Shown here: positions 57,413 to 64,000 of the stretch, piece after piece
How the letters are laid out: each line of letters starts with the position of its first letter
How positions within the stretch are numbered: position 1 is the first letter of the stretch
From: Polyangiaceae bacterium
GTDB lineage: Bacteria; Myxococcota_A; Polyangia; Polyangiales; Polyangiaceae
DNA length: 64,000 nucleotides
Reading direction: 5' to 3'
Assembly (NCBI GenBank): GCA_015075635.1
Contig: JABTUA010000004.1
Span: forward strand, 1 to 64,000
Translations under genes and position numbers: made by a program
Notes under the pieces: model-generated
Seen by the model: only the letters and a program-made list of their open reading frames with translations
Told to the model about the DNA's origin: nothing
The model's database searches: none

Positions 57413-58885
57413 TCAAGGAGCCTTCCCCCGGCGGGCCGCGCGGGCCGCGCGCATCGCCAGCCGGCACCAGATCAGGGCAGGCGGAAGCTCGGCACCGACG
57501 CGTGAGTACTCGTCGGCCGACGGCTCGCGCGGTTGCACGCCGCCAGGGGCTGCGCGTCGATCCGCGAGAAACGCCAGCAAGTGCGTCGAGTCGAAGTCGC
57601 GCCGCGAGGGCTTTCGATACGAGCCGTCGCGCTCCTGCAACAGCCCCTCGGACGAGAGGAACGCGAGCTCTGCCCCGAACACCGAGCCGAGGCCACGCCG
57701 GAAGATGCTGCGGAAGCTCGCGTCGTCGAGGCCGCCGCGGCTGGCGCGCTCGGTCGCGAAGAAAGCCATCTCGAAGCGGAGGTCACTCGAGCAAGCCAGG
57801 ACGTCCGGCGCTTCGCCGGCGAGGACGGCGCTGGTGTAGCTTCCCACGTCGCCGGCGGCGATGAAGTGATAGCCGGCGTGGATCCGGCCCATCCCGCCGT
57901 GCCCGATCGCCAGGACGGAGCCGGGATCGATCATGTCTTGTTGGGAGTACCCGCGCTCGCCCTCGTGCACGAACAGATACTGCGTGCCCCAGAGCGGAGG
58001 CTCCGGCCCGGGCAGCGGATACAGCGGGAGTGCCTCGGCGCGGATGATCTCGTCGGCGCGCGCGAGCATGGCGCTGGCGAGCACGATCGCATCGTCACCT
58101 GGGACGTAGCCGGCGTCGGCGAGCGGCGAGCCCTCGCTCAGGTAGCGATTCACGCTGAGCGCGTCGGCGCCGAGGGCGAGGGCGAGCCTCAGCGACTCTT
58201 CGAAGGACTCCAGGGTCTCGCCGGGGAGCCCCGCGAGCAGGTCCAGGTTCACGGACAGGCCCGCGCGCTTCGCGCTCTCCACCGCGGACACCAGCCGCTC
58301 GCGCGTCTGATCGCTGCGGTTCACCAACTCGAGCACCCGCGGAGTGAAGCTCTCGACCCCGAAGCTCACCCGGCGGATCCCGCGCCTCGCCGCGACCGCG
58401 AGCTTCTCCTCCGTGGTGGTCGTCGGGTGCGCCTCGATGTCGGCGACGAAATCCGGCGTGCGCGCGAAGGCGCGCTCGGCCTCGCCCAGGATGCGATCGA
58501 GATCGGGCGCGGAGAGCAGCGTCGGGGTTCCGCCGCCCACGTGGAGCGCGGCGATGGGAACGCCCTCGAACAGCTCGCCATGACGCCGGAGCTCGCGCAC
58601 GACCGCCTCCACGTAGCGGGCCAAGGACTGCTTGCTCTCCGGTCGCTGGGCGGAGAGCAGGCAGTACGAGCAGATCTTCGCGCAGAAGGGCAGGTGAACG
58701 TAGAGCACCACCCGATCGTGGACGCGCCCTTCGCGGGCCGCCGTGACGAAGCGCTGCCAGTTCTCGCGCTGCCAGCGCCCGGAGCGCGGCTCGAAGTCGA
58801 GCGCCAGCGGATCGGCCAGCGGATCCGGCGAGCGCCGGATGGCCGCTCGCACGCGTTCGAGTCGGGCACGGAGCTCGGCGCTCAC
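57413..58885 (-). CDS. HemN/HemW-like radical-SAM protein
   Basis: 490 aa from a GTG at 58885, whose GTGA overlaps the stop of the upstream radical-SAM gene; an earlier start would overlap that gene by 76 bp. Radical-SAM core: YVHLPFCAKICSYCLLS (CxxxCxxC), ALHVGGGTPTLL, RRVSFGVESFTPRVL and LDLLAGLPGETLESFEESL are all HemN/HemW family marks. It lacks the strict HemN N-terminal tripwire and the HemW ending, so it is probably a HemN-like biosynthetic enzyme; such enzymes do methyl transfer or cyclopropanation in natural-product pathways. Coupled to the next gene upstream and divergent from the B12-type radical-SAM gene. Confidence 0.88.
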   Translation of the reverse strand: MSAELRARLERVRAAIRRSPDPLADPLALDFEPRSGRWQRENWQRFVTAAREGRVHDRVVLYVHLPFCAKICSYCLLSAQRPESKQSLARYVEAVVRELRRHGELFEGVPIAALHVGGGTPTLLSAPDLDRILGEAERAFARTPDFVADIEAHPTTTTEEKLAVAARRGIRRVSFGVESFTPRVLELVNRSDQTRERLVSAVESAKRAGLSVNLDLLAGLPGETLESFEESLRLALALGADALSVNRYLSEGSPLADAGYVPGDDAIVLASAMLARADEIIRAEALPLYPLPGPEPPLWGTQYLFVHEGERGYSQQDMIDPGSVLAIGHGGMGRIHAGYHFIAAGDVGSYTSAVLAGEAPDVLACSSDLRFEMAFFATERASRGGLDDASFRSIFRRGLGSVFGAELAFLSSEGLLQERDGSYRKPSRRDFDSTHLLAFLADRRAAPGGVQPREPSADEYSRVGAELPPALIWCRLAMRAARAARRGKAP

Positions 58886-59937
58886 GCGGGCAGCCTCGGA
58901 AACAGCCCCCGGAGCACCGGCCGAGGCACGTTGGACGGAGCCCAGCAGCGCGTGCAAGGCGCGTGGGGCAAGCCGCGCGCGAACTCCGCGAGCTCGGGGC
59001 CACCGAGCAAGCTCGCGAGCGAGCGCTCGCGCACGTTACCGAGCGCGAATTCGCGCTTGATGATCGGAGCCTGACTGCACGGATGGACGTCGCCCGCGAC
59101 TCCGACGGTCAGATCGCGCCCGACCAGCGGGCAGCCGTGGCGCTCCACGAACGAGCGATTGTGCTCTCCGCGCGAGAAGCGCGCGAGCTCGGCGCGGACG
59201 GCTTCCGAGCTCACGACGGCTGCCTCGTCCCAGCGCTCCGGCGGCACGCCCGCCTCGAGCAGCGGCAGCGGCACCGGCAGCATCACGAAGTCCGCCCGCG
59301 CGGCGCGCACGCTTCGCGCGAGCGGTGGGACGATCTCGAAGTACAGCTTCTCGAGCCAGGTCTTCGATGCCAGGTGCGCCAAAGGGCTCCCCTCGAAGTT
59401 GTCCCCCGCCAGCGTGAGCGCGAAGCCGGTGGGCTTCCTCTCGCGGAGGAGCTCCCACACCTCGGCGACGCGGCCGACGTTGTGCTTCGAGACCACCGTG
59501 TTCGAAGACCAGTACAACCTCGGGAGCTGCTCTCTCGCGGCGTCGAGCAGCGCGAGCAACGCTCGGGTGATGCCCTCGCGCCCCCGCACCCGATCGTTCT
59601 CGGTCGCGTCGGCCGCATCGATCGAGACGACGAGTCGATCCGCGCCCCTGAGCGGCTCGATCCAGCGCAGGGGATCTCCCGGGATCCCGCCGCTGAACAC
59701 CGCCTTGTCGATCGAGGGGCCGAGCGCCGCGAGCGCCGCCGGCAGCGCTGGCGACAGCAAGGGCTCGCCACCGACGAAGATCACCTCCCGAAAGCCGGCA
59801 GCGCGGATCTCGGAGGCCACCCGCGCGACCTCGTCCGCGGCCAGCTCCGAGAGCTTCTGCTGGCTCTCGATGTCGCAATACGAGCAGCGGCTCGGGCAGG
59901 CCGAGGTCAGGACCCAGATGACTCGGTTCGGCTGCAT
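58882..59937 (-). CDS. Radical-SAM protein with SPASM-like C-terminal Cys cluster
   Basis: 351 aa from the ATG at 59937. The earlier ATG at 59985 would leave only 14 bp to the divergent gene. Core: VLTSACPSRCSYCDIES (CxxxCxxC), then EVIFVGGEPLLSP (GGE motif), and VVSIDAADATEND. The C-terminus has HGCPLVGRD, VHPCSQ, APCTRCW, suitable for one or two auxiliary iron-sulfur clusters as in SPASM/twitch proteins, which often modify peptides. No precursor-peptide gene was identified in the 62-bp divergent gap. Translationally coupled (GTGA) to the HemN-like gene. Confidence 0.9.
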   Translation of the reverse strand: MQPNRVIWVLTSACPSRCSYCDIESQQKLSELAADEVARVASEIRAAGFREVIFVGGEPLLSPALPAALAALGPSIDKAVFSGGIPGDPLRWIEPLRGADRLVVSIDAADATENDRVRGREGITRALLALLDAAREQLPRLYWSSNTVVSKHNVGRVAEVWELLRERKPTGFALTLAGDNFEGSPLAHLASKTWLEKLYFEIVPPLARSVRAARADFVMLPVPLPLLEAGVPPERWDEAAVVSSEAVRAELARFSRGEHNRSFVERHGCPLVGRDLTVGVAGDVHPCSQAPIIKREFALGNVRERSLASLLGGPELAEFARGLPHAPCTRCWAPSNVPRPVLRGLFPRLPA

Positions 59938-59999
59938 TCCGCTCGGCTCTCGGGCAACCGTAGAAGGCGCTCCCGCGACGTGCAAGGCTTGGCCCTGTC

Positions 60000-62282
60000 A
60001 TGAGACGGCTCCGGGTGGCGCTGGTGCTGCCGTACGGCGACGCGCGCGAGGGGTACTTCCCCGACACGTTGATGGAGCTCGCCACGACCGAAGCGCGGCG
60101 CGCGGGGCACGACGCCGCCCTGGTGCGCGTCTACTACGATCCGGCGCGTCCGACCCTCGCCCGCGAGTCCCTCGCCGGCTGGCTCCGCGAGCAGAGCCCG
60201 GATCTCGTCGTCGTCGAGCGCTTGTTCGATCCGGCGCCGATCGTGGATTTCACGCGTGAGCGGGCCGGCGGCCAGAGCCTGATGGTGTCGTGGGGCGACG
60301 CCGATCTGGTCCCCGGGATCGATCTCTGCCTCGGGCTCTTCGCCGGCACCACGCCCTCGGGACGCACGCGTCGCTCGCCCGGCGCCGGCGATCTGGTGTG
60401 GAGCTTCGGCGAGCTCCTGCGGGCGCTCGCCACGAACGCGGACCCGCTCACGGTGCCCGGCGTCATGCGCAACCTCGCGGGGCGGGTGGAGCACGGGCCA
60501 CCCCTCGAACGCCGGCCGTTGCCCGCTCCGTTCGAACCGGCGCTGGACGCGGAGACACTCTGCACCGGGACTCCGCCTCGCATCACGCATCGGGTGATCT
60601 TCGGAAATTCCGGCTGCCCCTTCGCCCTAGATCCGCTCGACGACCCGCACTACCGCGGGCTGCCCTTGGCCCAGGTCGGCGGGCTCTCTCGCCTGGGATG
60701 CGCGTTCTGCCACGCCGGGGGCGACTACCAGGCTCGGCCCGACGACGAAGTGATCGCCGAGCTCGTGACGCAGGCGCGCTACTTCTGGGAGCGGACCGAC
60801 GTGCGGACGTTCGTGATCTCGGATCAGCACCCCGTGCGCTACCTCCAGAGCCTGATCGTGCGCGCGGCGGAGGCGGGTCTCGGCGGCGCGCGCTGGCTGT
60901 TCCCTGCGCGAGCCGACGCGTTCGTGCGCGAGCTCGACAAGCTCGAGCGCGCGGTGCTCGAGGCCGAGCAGAGCGGTCAGGTGCTCGAGCTGTATCTGTC
61001 TGGGTTCGAGGCCTTCTCCGACGAGGAGCTCCGGCGCTACAACAAAGGAGCGACGGTCGCCGAGCTCGTCCGAGCGGTCGAGAGCATGCGCCGCCTGCAC
61101 ACCGAGCACCCCGCGGCGTTCGACTACGCCCGTACCAAGGGACACAGCCTCGTGCTCTGGAATCCGTGGACGCGCGTGGAGAACGTCGCCGAGTCGGTGG
61201 CGAACATCCGCGAGTTTGGCCTCGGCGAGCTCTTCGACGACCTCGGTCACAATCGCCTGCGCCTGTACCCGGATCTGCCCATCGCGCACGCCGCCGCGCG
61301 GGACGGCGCGGTCGTCGAGGACTGGGACCCCGGGGACGAGGGCGCAGCCCAGAAGAAGGGATACTCGAAGGAGCAGCCGTGGCGGTTCCTGGATCCGCGC
61401 ACGCGCCTGGCCTGGGAGCTCAGCCAGCGCCTGCGGGCGCGCCTGGGCTCGGAGACGGAGGTCGCCCAGCTCGCGGCCGCCCTCGACTTCGCCAAAGCAA
61501 GGGCCTACGAGCCGGGTCTCGTCGCCGAGACGCTCTCGGGTGTCGAACGCTTGGACCGAGAGCTCGTCCGCCTCGCGGGCCCCGAGCATCCGCGCTCGAC
61601 GCGAGAGCGAGCTCGAGAGCTCGCGGCGAGCGTGGTGCTCTTCGGCGGCGCGTGTAACGACGGCTGCGCTCACTGCCCGAACCGAGACTCGTTTCTGGAT
61701 GACGCGCTGGTGTTCGAGCGCATCGCGGCGGCCCGGGAGTCCGAGCGACCGATCGTGCTCGCGGGGCGGGAGCCGACGCTGTTCTCGGCGATCGACCGCG
61801 CCATCGATGCCGCCCGCGGCGACGACGGGCGAGCCGTCGGTCTGGTGACGAACGGCCGGCGCCTGAGCCACGCGCCGTTCAGCGCGCGGCTCGTGAAGGC
61901 GGGGCTCCGCTTCGCGAGCGTCAAGCTGTTCGGCCCCGACGCCGAGAGCGCGGACGCGATCTCGCAGGATCCAGGCGGCTTCGCCCAAGCGACCGCGGGG
62001 ATCGGGCGGGCGCAGGAGCTCGGCGTCGAGGTCGAGCTCCGCGTGCGACTCGACGCGCGCATCCTCGATCGCCTCGAGGCGTTCGCCGCGGTCGCCGGCA
62101 GCCTCGGCGTGCTGCGCCTGCGAGTGGAGCCCGCGATCGACGCCGTCGGGCTCGACCGGCTCGCCGCTGCCGCTGCCGCACTGGTCCGGCTCGAGCGAGC
62201 CTGCACGGCGGCCGATCTCTCGCTCCGTGCCGCGCCGCTCTCGGCGGGCGCGCGGCGCTTCGATCGGATGGTGTCGACATGA
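60000..62282 (+). CDS. B12-binding radical-SAM protein with second radical-SAM domain
   Basis: 760 aa. Residues ~1-165 form a cobalamin-binding-like Rossmann domain (VALVLPYGDAREGYFPDTLM, ARRAGHDAALVRVYYD). The first radical-SAM barrel (~190-450) lacks the usual CxxxCxxC: the available cysteines are GNSGCPF and then, 27 residues later, RLGCAFCHAGGDYQ (C-x27-C-x2-C, with Ser in the usual first position). A second barrel (~540-755) has GGACNDGCAHCPNRDSF (CxxxCxxC) and VLAGREPTLF, a variant GGE motif. This is the same order of domains as the protein at 33052-35328. Stop overlaps the next start (ATGA). Confidence 0.85.
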   Translation: MRRLRVALVLPYGDAREGYFPDTLMELATTEARRAGHDAALVRVYYDPARPTLARESLAGWLREQSPDLVVVERLFDPAPIVDFTRERAGGQSLMVSWGDADLVPGIDLCLGLFAGTTPSGRTRRSPGAGDLVWSFGELLRALATNADPLTVPGVMRNLAGRVEHGPPLERRPLPAPFEPALDAETLCTGTPPRITHRVIFGNSGCPFALDPLDDPHYRGLPLAQVGGLSRLGCAFCHAGGDYQARPDDEVIAELVTQARYFWERTDVRTFVISDQHPVRYLQSLIVRAAEAGLGGARWLFPARADAFVRELDKLERAVLEAEQSGQVLELYLSGFEAFSDEELRRYNKGATVAELVRAVESMRRLHTEHPAAFDYARTKGHSLVLWNPWTRVENVAESVANIREFGLGELFDDLGHNRLRLYPDLPIAHAAARDGAVVEDWDPGDEGAAQKKGYSKEQPWRFLDPRTRLAWELSQRLRARLGSETEVAQLAAALDFAKARAYEPGLVAETLSGVERLDRELVRLAGPEHPRSTRERARELAASVVLFGGACNDGCAHCPNRDSFLDDALVFERIAAARESERPIVLAGREPTLFSAIDRAIDAARGDDGRAVGLVTNGRRLSHAPFSARLVKAGLRFASVKLFGPDAESADAISQDPGGFAQATAGIGRAQELGVEVELRVRLDARILDRLEAFAAVAGSLGVLRLRVEPAIDAVGLDRLAAAAAALVRLERACTAADLSLRAAPLSAGARRFDRMVST

Positions 62283-64000
62283 CCGAACCCGAGGGCGTCG
62301 AGCACCTGGTGATCGGCGCGGGTGTCGCCGGGATGACGGTGGCGCACTTCCTGGGAGAGCGCGCGGTCGTGCTCGACCCGCACCCGGAGCGCTACAAGAT
62401 CGGCGAGTCGATCATCCCGCAGCACTTCCAGCACCCGGCGCTCCGACCCATGCTCGAGCGCGTCCGTGCGCTGCCGTCGGCCTGCCCCAAGACCGGCACG
62501 CTGTTCGTGACGGCGAAGAGCGCCAGTTATTTTCCCATCCTCGACGACGCTGTCCCGGTCGAGCGGGCGCTCGCGGTGCACGTCGAGCGCGCCGAGCTCG
62601 AGCGCGCCCAGCGTGACTTTCTGAAGACTCCGGTGCGCAGGGAACGCGTGGTCGCCGTCGATTTCGACGCCCGGGTCGTCACCACGACGGAGCGGCGCTA
62701 TCGGGTCGGGGGTCTGGTCATCGACTGCTCGGGGCCGGCGATGTTCGTGGCGCGTGCGCTCGGCGTGGTGCGCGAGCTCTGGCCGATCTGGGCCGGCTGG
62801 GGCTACTACGACGTCGAGCGCGTCGAGCGGGAGAAGTTCTTCGCGTGGCTACGGAGCGGCGAGCGCGAGTACAGGCGTTACGACGGCGTGGCGCGCGGGC
62901 TCGTGCCCGGCGGTGAGCGAGACGCTTGGGACCCGTCGCACGTCACCCTGCTCACGGCGATCGAGGAGGGGATCTGGTCCTGGCAGATCCCGCTCTTCGG
63001 CGGCAAGCGGCTGAGCTTCGGCGTCGTGTCGCGCAAGGGCCCGGTGACCGAGGAGCACTACCGGGAGCTCACGCGCCGGACGCTGGGACCGCAATACGTG
63101 GCGCGGCTCCGCCCCTTCGACCACACCGGGTCGTTCTCCGTGTTTCATCAGCGCCAACGCTTCGCGCAGGCAGCGACCGAGTACGCCGGTGAGGGCTGGG
63201 CGCTCTTGGGGGACGCCGCGTTCTTCGGCGATCCGGTCTACTCCGTCGGAACCGGCGTGGCGGCGAGCCACGCGACTCAGCTCGCCGAGCTGCTGCTCTC
63301 CGAGGGCTGGACTGAGCCGGTGCGCGACGCCTGGCAACGACAGCAGCGCGCGACGTTCGCGCGGGTGGAGCAGGCGTACCAGAACTGGTACGGCGGCGAG
63401 GTCGTGGCCGACGACGAGACGGCGACCAAGATCCAGAACGAGTTTCTGATCGGCGACGCCTTTCGGGTCCGACTCGCCGACGACTACATGAGCCTCTGGG
63501 CCGCGGCCGAGCCCGCGATGCCGACGACCGAAGCTCGTGAAGCCGGAGACGACTCCCTGCTGTTCGAGGTCTTGCTCTCGAACGAGCGCGCGCTCTTCTT
63601 GCTGGAGCCCGATCCCGACGGGAGCAAGCCCGCGCTGGCCCGCGCTCCTGGTCACGCGCTCTCGCACCTGGATCTCGAGCTCGGTCCGGCTCTCCGCGAG
63701 CTCCTGCCGGGCCTCCGCCAGCGCCTTGCCGCGGCGAGCGCCGCCGATCCGGCGACGGCGCTCCGCAACGCCCTCGGCGGAGCAGCCCGCGTCGAGCTTC
63801 ATCGGCGCCTGCTGCATGGCCAGAGCGTTCCACGCTGGCCGCTGAGCCTCCGCTCGGGTCGGCCCGAACCGCGCTCGATCTGGCCCTTCGACGCCGAGAG
63901 CGCCGGTCTCGAGCTCGGCCTCCGGCGCGCGATCTTCCGCGAAGGGCGGAGTGACGAGGAAGCGCGCCTCGATCGAGCCTGGCTCGAGTCGCGCGGCTTC
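62279..64000 (+). CDS. Flavin-dependent halogenase-like oxidoreductase, 3' end beyond the window
   Basis: 574 codons without a stop, truncated by the window end. N-terminal LVIGAGVAGMTVAHFLGE (FAD Rossmann) and YKIGESIIPQHF, comparable to the GES-x-x-P of tryptophan-halogenase-like enzymes. GIWSWQIPLFGGKRLSFGVV contains W-x-W-x-I-P, the halogenase hallmark that blocks monooxygenation. ALLGDAAFFGDPVYSVGTG matches the second FAD motif. No halogenase-type active-site Lys could be fixed by eye. From ~410 onward a C-terminal extension rich in Leu/Arg continues (SLLFEVLLSNERALFLLE, VELHRRLLHGQSVPRW), with no recognised domain so far. Coupled to the B12 radical-SAM gene. Confidence 0.8.
   Translation, partial: MTEPEGVEHLVIGAGVAGMTVAHFLGERAVVLDPHPERYKIGESIIPQHFQHPALRPMLERVRALPSACPKTGTLFVTAKSASYFPILDDAVPVERALAVHVERAELERAQRDFLKTPVRRERVVAVDFDARVVTTTERRYRVGGLVIDCSGPAMFVARALGVVRELWPIWAGWGYYDVERVEREKFFAWLRSGEREYRRYDGVARGLVPGGERDAWDPSHVTLLTAIEEGIWSWQIPLFGGKRLSFGVVSRKGPVTEEHYRELTRRTLGPQYVARLRPFDHTGSFSVFHQRQRFAQAATEYAGEGWALLGDAAFFGDPVYSVGTGVAASHATQLAELLLSEGWTEPVRDAWQRQQRATFARVEQAYQNWYGGEVVADDETATKIQNEFLIGDAFRVRLADDYMSLWAAAEPAMPTTEAREAGDDSLLFEVLLSNERALFLLEPDPDGSKPALARAPGHALSHLDLELGPALRELLPGLRQRLAAASAADPATALRNALGGAARVELHRRLLHGQSVPRWPLSLRSGRPEPRSIWPFDAESAGLELGLRRAIFREGRSDEEARLDRAWLESRGF

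Overview
The window looks like a chromosomal segment of a myxobacterium (Myxococcota, probably the Polyangium/Sorangium side). This is an inference from content: very high G+C with strong GC3 bias, three Hanks-type Ser/Thr kinases, two sigma-54 activators (one with an FHA sensor), many secreted lipoproteins with Gly/Ala/Ser linkers and Cys-rich domains, SUMF1-fold and PEGA-domain lipoproteins, secreted trypsin-like proteases (one with a MYXO-CTERM-like tail), and a family of secreted proteins (IgGFc-binding type) that I associate with myxobacteria. I saw no rRNA, tRNA or CRISPR array.

Layout. 0-5 kb: transposase remnant, Uma2-type nuclease, membrane Ser/Thr kinase, metal-motif lipoprotein, FHA/sigma-54 activator. 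5-14 kb: lipoproteins, an HMGL-like (DRE-TIM) enzyme, two trypsin-like proteases, a truncated IgGFc-binding-type gene, a long charged-helix membrane protein built on DNA tandem repeats, and an FG-GAP lipoprotein. 14-21.6 kb: nucleotidyltransferase pair, GT-C glycosyltransferase-like membrane protein, a FadR-type regulator with a GMC oxidoreductase operon, then a debris zone (GMC 3' end remnant, DUF559-like remnant) and a SUKH-like gene. 21.6-30 kb: a four-gene operon (two SUMF1-fold lipoproteins, PEGA protein, kinase), a Cys-rich lipoprotein and another kinase. 30-37 kb: FAD amine-oxidase-like enzyme, heme A synthase, a protein with two radical-SAM domains, a possible barrel protein and a second sigma-54 activator. 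37.3-47.7 kb: a stress/regulatory operon divergent from an energy-converting-hydrogenase-related (Ehr-type) membrane complex that lacks the nickel-iron ligands, followed by a collagen-linker dihaem cytochrome. 47.7-51.8 kb: prmC, phosphohexomutase, prepilin peptidase and glutaredoxin. 51.8-57.4 kb: a ClpB paralogue with a degenerate first ATPase domain, a lipoprotein, and a 397-bp direct repeat that carries a broken second copy of the clpB/lipoprotein junction. 57.4-64 kb: two divergent, translationally coupled gene pairs encoding three radical-SAM proteins (one B12-type with a second radical-SAM domain) and a flavin-dependent-halogenase-like protein that runs off the window.

The most interesting units are the terminal radical-SAM/halogenase-like locus (a possible unrecognised biosynthetic cluster), the Ehr-type complex with its coupled HTH-EIIA gene and collagen-like cytochrome, and the ClpB paralogue with its broken duplicate. 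Assignments rest on reading motifs by eye; no database search was run.
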